Part shown: positions 1 through 5,206 of the stretch, piece by piece
Numbering within the stretch: the first letter of the stretch is position 1
Layout of the letters: every line of letters begins with the position of its first letter
Assembly (NCBI GenBank): GCA_021772355.1
Contig: JAJFMB010000093.1
Span: 1 to 5,206 of the forward strand
Source of the DNA: Chlamydiota bacterium
GTDB taxonomy: Bacteria; Chlamydiota; Chlamydiia; Chlamydiales; JAJFMB01
Length of the DNA: 5,206 nt
Direction: 5' to 3'
Translations under genes and position numbers: made by a program
Notes under the pieces: model-generated
Seen by the model: only the letters and a program-made list of their open reading frames with translations
Database searches by the model: none
What the model was told of the DNA's origin: nothing

Positions 1-166
1 TCGTACGAATAATAGAACGGACATCCAACCCGTGAAATAAACTCTTAAACACAAAAATAGAGATATTTTCATTAAAATAAGCCATCAATATCATACAAAA
101 CAAATAAAATATAGTGAATGTTATTCCAAAAGATAAAGCTAAACTATAGACATTCAATTTTTTCAT
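1..166 (-). CDS. DUF5676-type small membrane protein, N-terminal 55 residues (3' end outside window)
   Basis: Seen: an open frame starts at ATG (166-164) and runs without a stop to the left edge, giving 55 residues that begin MKKLNVYSLALSFGITFTIF. A hydrophobic helix spans about residues 8-30, and the visible part ends in LFHGLDVRSIIRT. Family knowledge: an MxxLN start, one membrane helix, then a LHGLDV-SIIR-like motif matches, from memory, the DUF5676 family of roughly 80-90-residue two-helix membrane proteins of unknown function, often found beside metal-transport genes. The second helix would lie beyond the window. Context: the start codon is only 5 bp after the stop of the copper ATPase, and no good Shine-Dalgarno is visible (upstream is AAGTAAAAATT), so translation is probably coupled to the ATPase on one mRNA. 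Inference: an accessory of copper export. The reading frame and neighbourhood are clear; the family name is recognised from motifs only. Confidence 0.75.
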   Translation of the reverse strand, partial: MKKLNVYSLALSFGITFTIFYLFCMILMAYFNENISIFVFKSLFHGLDVRSIIRT

Positions 167-171
167 AATTT

Positions 172-2142
172 TTACTTTTTTATCGTTAATATTTTTGCAT
201 TAATCGCACAAATAACTGTACTTAATGACATTAAAATAGCTGCGACTGCAGGAGATAAAACAATCCCATATGTATAAAGCGCTCCAGCTGCAATGGGGAT
301 AGCAAAAGCATTATAGCCTGTTGCCCAGACTAAATTTTGGATCATTTTGTTATATGTTGCTCTGGAAAGTTCTATAATAGCCAAAGCATCGAGAGGGTTA
401 CTCTTCACTAAAATGATATCCGCCGTCTCAACAGCGACATCTGTACCGGCACCGATAGCAATCCCTACATCCGCTTGTGCCAAAGCTGGGGCATCATTGA
501 CACCATCGCCTGTCATCGCTACGATAAAACCTCTTTGCTGCACTTCTTTAATTTTTTCAGATTTTTGTTGAGGAAGGACTTCAGCAATTACCTCATCTAA
601 ACCGATTCGCTGAGCTACCCATTTGGCAACCTTCTGGTTATCTCCCGTCAACATTAAGCAACGAATCCCCATGTCCTTAAATCCTTGAATCGCTTCTTTT
701 GTTTCAGGACGCAATAAATCTGCAAGTGCAATAGCTCCCGCAAGTTCATCATTGATCAAAACATAAATAACGGTTTTCCCTTCTTCATTAAGTTGCTCAA
801 TTCGCGAATCTTCAACTGTAAGATTATTTTCTCGCAGATATCCCGGACTTACGGTCAATATAGATTTTCCTTGGACCTTTCCTTGAGCACCTTTACCTGG
901 GATTGCTTTGAATTGATCAACCTCCCATCTCTTATCTGCAGATTTAACAATCCCTTTGGCGATGGGATGCTCGGAATGCGCCTCGACAGATGCAGCATAG
1001 TTCAGAAGATCTTCTGTAGAATAATTATCCGATAATGAAATAGTATCAGTAACTCCGAACTCCCCCTTTGTGAGGGTGCCTGTTTTGTCAAAAACGATGG
1101 CATCAATGTTTCTTGAATTTTCAAAGGCAATCCTGTTTCGAATCAATAATCCATTTCCAGCAGCGATAGCCGTAGAAACGGCAACAACCAAAGGCACGGC
1201 TAATCCCAAAGCGTGAGGACATGTAATGACCATAACTGTTACAGTTCTTTCCAAAGCAAACGCTAAAGTTTGATCAGACAAAACAAGCCATCCAAGAAAA
1301 GTCACAACTCCCCCAAAGATCGCAACGATTGTCAACCAAAAAGCTGCTCGATTTGCCAAATCTTGTGTTTTTGATTTACTAGATTGAGCCGCTTTTACCA
1401 AGTCAATGACTTGGGACAAAAAGGATTCTTCACCCGTCTTTTTTACTTCTAGAGTAAATGACCCCTCACCGTTGACAGATCCCCCAATCACCTTATCTTC
1501 TTGAGCTTTCACGACTGGTTTTGACTCGCCTGTGAGCATCGATTCGTTGACACTTGTATTTCCTTTAATGATCTTCCCATCGGCAGGCACTTTTTCTCCC
1601 GGTTTGACTAAAACTCTGTCATTATGTTGAAGATCAGTAAGAGGAATGTCAACCACAGATCCATCCTCCCGTATTTTATGAGCATCTGAGGGCATCAATT
1701 TGGCAAGTTGTTCTAGAGCTTTGCCTGCGCCCATCACAGAGCGCATTTCTATCCAATGACCAAGTAACATAATATCAATCAGTGAAGCAAGTTCCCAGAA
1801 AAACATTTTACCGCCTAATCCAAAAACGACTGCTGCGCTGTAAACATAAGCAACTGAGATCGCAAGACCAATAAGAGTCATCATGCCGGGTGAAAGTTTA
1901 CTTAGTTCCTTCACACACCCTTTTAAAAAAGGCCATCCCCCGTAAAAGAAAATGATCGAAGAGAGAGCGAACAACAAGTAAATATCACCAAGAAAAGTCA
2001 CATCTTCATGAATATTAAAAAAACGATGAATCATTGGTGAGAGCAAGACAACAGGAATGGTAAGGATAAGGCAAACCCAGAATCTTCTTTTGAAATCCCT
2101 TACCATATGTTCATGACTATGATGTTCATCATGTGTATTCAT
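172..2142 (-). CDS. copB: Copper-translocating P1B-type ATPase, CopB subfamily (CPH motif)
   Basis: An inner-membrane pump that uses ATP to export copper (Cu+ or Cu2+, perhaps Ag+) from the cytoplasm. The 656 residues hold a complete P1B ATPase. The cytoplasmic N-terminus is short and His-rich (HDEHHSHEHM, residues 4-13) in place of a CxxC metal-binding domain. Helices 1-4 lie at about 22-38, 54-71, 86-108 and 113-131. The actuator domain carries TGES at 204-207. Helices 5-6 at about 268-288 and 297-325 carry the metal-site motif CPH (308-310), diagnostic of CopB rather than the CPC of CopA. The phosphorylation loop is DKTGT (352-356, Asp352), the nucleotide-domain His-Pro is at 392-393, TGDN at 499-502 and GDGVND at 545-550. 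Helices 7-8 lie at about 603-650 with YNAFAIP and SLSTVICAINA. No key residue is missing. The start is ATG at 2142, with a modest TGGGA ribosome binding site 8 bp upstream; a start at Met13 would lose the His-rich tail. It is the first gene of an operon with the DUF5676-type gene. No copper regulator or chaperone gene is in view. Confidence 0.96.
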   Translation of the reverse strand: MNTHDEHHSHEHMVRDFKRRFWVCLILTIPVVLLSPMIHRFFNIHEDVTFLGDIYLLFALSSIIFFYGGWPFLKGCVKELSKLSPGMMTLIGLAISVAYVYSAAVVFGLGGKMFFWELASLIDIMLLGHWIEMRSVMGAGKALEQLAKLMPSDAHKIREDGSVVDIPLTDLQHNDRVLVKPGEKVPADGKIIKGNTSVNESMLTGESKPVVKAQEDKVIGGSVNGEGSFTLEVKKTGEESFLSQVIDLVKAAQSSKSKTQDLANRAAFWLTIVAIFGGVVTFLGWLVLSDQTLAFALERTVTVMVITCPHALGLAVPLVVAVSTAIAAGNGLLIRNRIAFENSRNIDAIVFDKTGTLTKGEFGVTDTISLSDNYSTEDLLNYAASVEAHSEHPIAKGIVKSADKRWEVDQFKAIPGKGAQGKVQGKSILTVSPGYLRENNLTVEDSRIEQLNEEGKTVIYVLINDELAGAIALADLLRPETKEAIQGFKDMGIRCLMLTGDNQKVAKWVAQRIGLDEVIAEVLPQQKSEKIKEVQQRGFIVAMTGDGVNDAPALAQADVGIAIGAGTDVAVETADIILVKSNPLDALAIIELSRATYNKMIQNLVWATGYNAFAIPIAAGALYTYGIVLSPAVAAILMSLSTVICAINAKILTIKK

Positions 2143-2185
2143 TATTATTTTCCCAGAAAATATTTCTCACAATTTAATCTGATTT

Positions 2186-2215
2186 ATCATAAAAAAAATA
2201 TTTATGGAAATACAA
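2186..2215 (-). promoter_or_regulatory. Candidate promoter for the copper ATPase operon
   Basis: On the minus strand, TTGTAT (2215-2210) and TATGAT (2191-2186) are separated by 18 bp, a fair sigma70-like pair. The transcript would start near 2180, about 35-40 bp before the ATPase ATG. The region is very AT-rich and includes a run of eight T in the spacer, so chance matches are likely. The call rests on position and consensus only. Confidence 0.35.
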
Positions 2216-2239
2216 TAAATTTAAGGAGCTATAAAATTA

Positions 2240-2268
2240 TTGCAAGTTATTCATTACCAGAATAATGC
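2240..2268 (+). promoter_or_regulatory. Candidate promoter and overlapping inverted repeat upstream of the DUF2231 gene
   Basis: On the plus strand, TTGCAA (2240-2245) and TAATGC (2263-2268) are 17 bp apart, a weak sigma70-like pair about 45 bp before the ATG at 2312. Lying across it is an imperfect inverted repeat, TTATT (2247-2251) and AATAA (2261-2265) with a 9-base centre, extended by GCA (2242-2244) and TGC (2266-2268) with a two-base bulge. An operator for a repressor is possible, but short AT palindromes are common in such DNA. I see no recognisable CopY, CueR or CsoR site. Confidence 0.25.
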
Positions 2269-2311
2269 TATGAAAATTCTAACGTAAATAAAAAAATACA
2301 AGGAAGATTAA

Positions 2312-2845
2312 ATGGTAAAATTTCTATCTTTACTCTTATTTTCTGTTTTTTTGCTCACTTCTCATCATTTATTTTCTCATGAAGAACATTTTCAGAAGAT
2401 TGTGAATGCTGATATACTGGTGAAATGGTTAGGTCAATTTCATCCAATTTCACTGCATTTTCCCATAGCTCTCATCGTGATGACTTGCGTTTCTGAGTTT
2501 TTGTCTCTTTGGTTCGGTAATAAACTCTTTAAAAATGCCTCCCACTTTATGATCATAAGTGCAGCAATAACAGTTATCCCCACCGTATTATTTGGCTTTG
2601 CTTACGCATATGAGACTAATTATGAAGGAGTATTAGCAAATATTTTTTGGTGGCACAGAAGTTCAGGGGTGTTCACTGGTATTTTCGCAATCGTCACAGC
2701 TATACTTAAAGAACTAGATATTAGAAAGTTTTGGGGAATGAAAACCGCGTATTATCTTTGCTTGACGATTCTTTTTTTGAGTGTGAATATTACGGGTTAT
2801 TTAGGAGGAGAAATGACATTCGGCCTTTGGCATCTTCTACCGTGA
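2312..2845 (+). CDS. DUF2231-type membrane protein with N-terminal signal sequence
   Basis: Function unknown. Of the 177 residues, 1-22 look like a signal sequence (MVK, then a Leu/Phe/Val-rich core ending near LFS). Cleavage there would expose a mature N-terminus of HEEHF. Next comes GQFHPISLHFPIAL (41-54), the characteristic DUF2231 opening, in which a His-Pro and a second His five residues on sit at the edge of helix 1. Hydrophobic helices lie at about 49-68, 78-100, 113-133 and 145-163. A conserved-looking HR follows WW at 115-116, and the tail has GYLGGEMTFG (162-171), also typical of the family. Conserved His residues in such proteins suggest metal or heme binding, but this is inference. 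The start is ATG at 2312 with AGGA (2301-2304) 7 bp upstream. The gene is divergent from the copper ATPase across 169 bp, consistent with shared regulation, and its stop lies 4 bp from the stop of the convergent phosphorylase. It appears complete, with base composition like its neighbours. Confidence 0.85.
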   Translation: MVKFLSLLLFSVFLLTSHHLFSHEEHFQKIVNADILVKWLGQFHPISLHFPIALIVMTCVSEFLSLWFGNKLFKNASHFMIISAAITVIPTVLFGFAYAYETNYEGVLANIFWWHRSSGVFTGIFAIVTAILKELDIRKFWGMKTAYYLCLTILFLSVNITGYLGGEMTFGLWHLLP

Positions 2846-2849
2846 ATTT

Positions 2850-4532
2850 TTACAGAAAATACGCATTTAAAACGTATTGATGCATCATTCTGTTCGTGTT
2901 AAAGAAAGATCCATTAAGTGCGATGCAATGCGTCATAACTTCGATAAATCCATCACGATCATGATAGAAAAGAGGAAGGATCACATTTTCAAGTTTATCA
3001 TAAAGATCGTCTGCTTCATCGTGCCCTACTTGTTCACTAGAATTACCAATTGCCCATCCCGTAATTCCTTCAATACACCCCTCAACCCACCAACCATCAA
3101 GGATACTTAATGAAGGCACCCCATTAACAGCTGATTTCATTCCACTTGTACCAGAGGCTTCCAATGGGCGTTTTGGAGTGTTAAGCCAAACATCCACACC
3201 TGACGTCATGAGTTTCCCCAATGCTATGTCATAGTTTTCAAGATATACAATTTTTATTTTTTCTTTTAAAAATTTGATCGCCTGAAAAATTTTTTGAATA
3301 ATTTGTTTTCCCTCTTCATCTTGAGGATGCGCTTTACCCGCGTAGATGATTTGGATTTTTCCAGATTTTTTCACAATTTCTATTAAACGATCTAAATCTG
3401 TAAGGAGAAGATCTGCCCGTTTGTAAGGAGTCGATCGTCTAGCAAATCCAATCGTTAAACAGTCCATATCCAAATCGGTATTTGTTTCCTGTTTGACATA
3501 TTGCAAGAGTTCTTCTTTGGCTTTTAAATGCGATTTCCAAATCTCAGTTCTTGCAATGTTTAATGCATATCGTAGACTATAGTTATCACTTCTCCAGCCA
3601 GGAATATATTGATCAAATAGTTTTTGGAAAGAAGGAGAAGTCCAAGAGGGAAGATGTACACCGTTAGTGATGGCATGAATGGAATAATTAGCAAACATCA
3701 GCTGAGTCACTTCTCCATGTTTTTTTGCCACACCATTGACATAATGACTTAAGTTAAGTGCCAAATAGGTCATATTTAAAATACCTTCGCAGCAAAAGAC
3801 ATCCTTCATATCAAATACTGAACGGTATCCTAGCACTTGCTTTACCAAATCCATAGGAAATTTGTCATGACCGGCGTCTACAGGAGTATGAGTAGTGAAG
3901 ACACATAAACTTTTTACGGAATGAATATCCTCTTTAGTGATATCAACACTTAGTCGTTTCTTTTTAGATTCATCGAGTAGCTCCAAAGTTAATAAACTCG
4001 AATGGCCTTCATTCATATGGAATCGTGTAAGCTGGTGGTAACCAAGAGCTCTTAACATCCGAACACCCCCAATTCCTAGGATGGCCTCTTGACAAAGTCT
4101 GTAACGTTGATCTCCACCATAGAGCTGATGTGTTAATTTCCTATCCTCTTCAGAGTTTTCTGGCAAATCAGTGTCCAATAAAAATACTGGAACTATGAAC
4201 CCACTCTCAGAAAAAATTTTATATTTCCACGCACGTACCTGAACGTCTCTTCCTTCAATCGTGACTGTGACTCTTTCAGGACACTCGACTAAAAAATCTT
4301 GTACAACCCATTCAAGAGATTCTTCTGTTTGCCTCCCTTTTTCATCTAATTTTTGAGAGAAATATCCATTTCTATAGAGAAGTGAAATGGCTACCATGGG
4401 GATTTTAAGGTTTGCTGCGGAGCGGATCGTATCGCCAGCGAGAATGCCAAGTCCCCCGCTATAAGTAGGAACTCTCTCATCTAAACAAATTTCCATCGAA
4501 AAATATGCAACGATTCTGTTTTCTCTTTTCAA
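2850..4532 (-). CDS. glgP: Alpha-glucan phosphorylase, short form (GT35, TIGR02094 type)
   Basis: A cytoplasmic PLP enzyme that splits the terminal alpha-1,4-glucose of glycogen or maltodextrin with phosphate to give glucose-1-phosphate. The 560 residues contain YFSMEICLDERVPTYSGGLGILAGD (10-34), the substrate/phosphate-region opening of this subfamily; FHMNEGHSS (171-179); TTHTPVDAGHDKF (213-225); ITNGVH (288-293); the phosphate-binding FARRSTPYKRADL (363-375); and EASGTSGMKSAVNG (458-471), where Lys466 should hold PLP. It ends with LNGSFFNTNRMMHQYVLNAYF, the family's normal C-terminus, so it is complete. It is much shorter than classical GlgP/MalP (about 800 aa) and lacks the DUF3417 N-terminal domain seen in longer members of this subfamily. 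The start chosen is TTG (4532-4530): it follows TGAGG (4542-4538) at a 5-base spacing, and no in-frame ATG exists back to the stop at 4604-4602. An ATG at 4543-4541 is in another frame. No other glycogen gene is nearby. Identity is firm; the exact substrate is not known. Confidence 0.95.
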   Translation of the reverse strand: MKRENRIVAYFSMEICLDERVPTYSGGLGILAGDTIRSAANLKIPMVAISLLYRNGYFSQKLDEKGRQTEESLEWVVQDFLVECPERVTVTIEGRDVQVRAWKYKIFSESGFIVPVFLLDTDLPENSEEDRKLTHQLYGGDQRYRLCQEAILGIGGVRMLRALGYHQLTRFHMNEGHSSLLTLELLDESKKKRLSVDITKEDIHSVKSLCVFTTHTPVDAGHDKFPMDLVKQVLGYRSVFDMKDVFCCEGILNMTYLALNLSHYVNGVAKKHGEVTQLMFANYSIHAITNGVHLPSWTSPSFQKLFDQYIPGWRSDNYSLRYALNIARTEIWKSHLKAKEELLQYVKQETNTDLDMDCLTIGFARRSTPYKRADLLLTDLDRLIEIVKKSGKIQIIYAGKAHPQDEEGKQIIQKIFQAIKFLKEKIKIVYLENYDIALGKLMTSGVDVWLNTPKRPLEASGTSGMKSAVNGVPSLSILDGWWVEGCIEGITGWAIGNSSEQVGHDEADDLYDKLENVILPLFYHDRDGFIEVMTHCIALNGSFFNTNRMMHQYVLNAYFL

Positions 4533-4537
4533 AAAAA

Positions 4538-4542
4538 CCTCA
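4538..4542 (-). promoter_or_regulatory. Ribosome binding site that decides the TTG start of the phosphorylase
   Basis: TGAGG on the minus strand sits 5 bases before the TTG at 4532. This supports TTG initiation, because the only nearby upstream ATG (4543-4541) overlaps this site and reads into a stop after four codons. Confidence 0.6.
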
Positions 4543-4562
4543 TATATATAGATAATCTCATA

Positions 4563-4590
4563 AATATACTGTTCGGTGTCTATTTGACAA
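4563..4590 (-). promoter_or_regulatory. Probable sigma70-like promoter of the phosphorylase gene
   Basis: TTGTCA (4590-4585) and TATATT (4568-4563) are 16 bp apart on the minus strand, each with one mismatch to the TTGACA/TATAAT consensus. Initiation near 4556 would give a leader of about 25 bases containing the TGAGG ribosome binding site. Position and match are good; there is no experimental support. Confidence 0.5.
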
Positions 4591-4604
4591 TCAATTATTG
4601 GTTA

Positions 4605-4797
4605 AAACTACTGACAGGAAAAATTGTTGTAATATCTGCCTCATTTTCCACGATCATAGTCAAACAAAATTTAACCTGTTCTTGACTCGCAAGATGCAAT
4701 AGCAAATGCTAACAGAAAAATCCTTTTAAAATAACTTTTCAACACAATTTCAAAGATAGTTTCACCGTTCAATTGCAATGATTTCCGTATAGTTACC
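4605..4797. other. AT-rich intergenic stretch, no gene seen
   Basis: Between the phosphorylase upstream region and the gatB remnant I find no convincing coding frame, tRNA, terminator or transposon end. Reading frames on both strands are broken by frequent stops; the longest pieces are about 20-40 codons with no recognisable homology. The sequence contains no recognisable upstream part of gatB. GC is about 32-35% by hand count of the 4681 and 4741 lines. Confidence 0.6.
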
Positions 4798-5206
4798 CTC
4801 TCACCCAGCAGCGCCTTTATCCTAGCGAGTGACAAGCCTACCGCCGACTACTTTGAACAAGCTCTATCCGTGTGGCCGAACGCTCGCAACGTTTGTAACT
4901 GGATCATAGGTGAGTTCGCCGGCCGTTTTAGTGACACCGGTAAATCACTTCTAACTTCAGGCATCACGGCTGAAAACATCGGTCATCTCGTCGAAATGAT
5001 TGAGAAGGGCACCATCACAGGACGCATCGCCAAAGCCGTTGCCGATGACATGGTGGCCAATCCGGAAAAAGATTGTCGCCAAATTGTCAAGGACAACCCT
5101 GACTACCAGCCCTTAAACGACACCAAAGAGATCGAAATCCTCGTCGACAAAGTGCTTGCAGAACATCCCCAATCTATTGCTGATTACAAAGCCGGTAAAG
5201 ACAAAG
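4798..5206 (+). pseudogene. gatB: gatB 3' remnant: C-terminal part of Asp/Glu-tRNA amidotransferase subunit B, 5' truncated (right end outside window)
   Basis: Intact GatB, with GatA and GatC, converts misacylated Glu-tRNA(Gln) and Asp-tRNA(Asn) to the correct amide forms. Seen: an open frame from LSPSSAFILASDKPTADYFE (from 4798) through NWIIGEFAGRF, ITGRIAKAVADDM, KDNPDYQPL and DYKAGKDK to the right edge. This is about 136 residues of the helical and YqeY-like tRNA-binding C-terminal domain. Family knowledge: GatB is about 480-500 residues, so roughly the first 340, including the whole catalytic cradle domain, are absent. The frame is open upstream only to the stop at 4732-4734. That extra stretch has no GatB-like sequence beyond perhaps a few residues, and no ATG, GTG or TTG; the first candidates are GTG 4870 and ATG 4996, both inside conserved sequence. 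No gatC or gatA precedes it. GC is near 50%, well above the rest of the window. It is most likely a non-functional remnant left by recombination or brought in by transfer; an assembly join is the alternative. The within-domain frame is intact, which suggests a recent event. Confidence 0.8.

Noticed and set aside
347..571. Plus-strand open frame of 74 codons
   Set aside because: It lies fully opposite the conserved P-domain of the copper ATPase, its product shows no recognisable domain, and it has no independent support.
793..1035. Plus-strand open frame of 80 codons
   Set aside because: It is antisense to the nucleotide-binding domain of the ATPase, with no ribosome binding site or recognisable motif.
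2858..2878. Possible terminator hairpin: AATACG and CGTATT around a 9-base loop near the convergent stops
   Set aside because: The stem is only 6 bp and AT-rich, it lies inside the phosphorylase coding end, and it is not followed by a U-run in either direction.
2877..3110. Plus-strand open frame of 77 codons
   Set aside because: It is the antisense shadow of the conserved C-terminal part of the phosphorylase.
4584..4612. Plus-strand TTGACA as a promoter toward gatB
   Set aside because: No suitable -10 box is found at 15-19 bp spacing; the same bases fit better as the minus-strand -35 of the phosphorylase promoter.
4603..4710. Short minus-strand open frame upstream of the phosphorylase, ending at the stop 4604-4602
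   Set aside because: It has under 40 codons, no good start or ribosome binding site, no recognisable homology, and is probably chance in AT-rich DNA.
4735..4797. In-frame upstream extension of the gatB reading frame
   Set aside because: The translation lacks GatB-like sequence apart from perhaps the last few residues, has no start codon, and has the composition of the AT-rich intergenic DNA.

Overview
This is a low-GC bacterial window carrying four recognisable genes and one broken gene, with no RNA gene, insertion sequence or CRISPR array that I can see. The only taxonomic hint is the truncated gatB at the right edge. Its EFAGR and ITGRIAKAVADDM stretches resemble, from memory, GatB of Chlamydiae and their environmental relatives. 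A chlamydia-like host or donor is therefore plausible but not proven. The other genes are widely distributed and do not settle the taxonomy.

Left part (1-2311), copper handling. A CopB-type (P1B-3, CPH motif) copper-exporting ATPase lies on the minus strand at 172-2142. It is followed 5 bp later by the start of a small membrane protein of the DUF5676 type, which runs off the left edge. The two look like one operon. A 169-bp intergenic region carries candidate promoters in both directions, and a divergent gene on the plus strand (2312-2845) encodes a secreted or membrane DUF2231-type protein. The ATPase has a His-rich cytoplasmic N-terminus. The DUF2231 protein would start with HEEH after signal-peptide removal. 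A joint role in copper or envelope metal handling is a reasonable inference.

Middle part (2846-4604), glucan metabolism. A complete short-form alpha-glucan phosphorylase (GT35, TIGR02094 type, 560 aa) lies on the minus strand and converges on the DUF2231 gene with only 4 bp between stop codons. It most likely starts at TTG behind a GAGG ribosome binding site. A good sigma70-like promoter (TTGTCA-N16-TATATT) lies just upstream. No other glycogen gene is in view.

Right part (4605-5206). About 190 bp of AT-rich sequence with no gene is followed abruptly, near 4797, by the 3' part of gatB on the plus strand. The catalytic N-terminal two thirds is missing and no plausible start codon exists at the junction. 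Base composition jumps there from about 32-35% to about 47-55% GC by hand count of 60-base lines. This is the most unusual point of the window: a recombination or insertion scar, a transferred fragment, or an assembly join.
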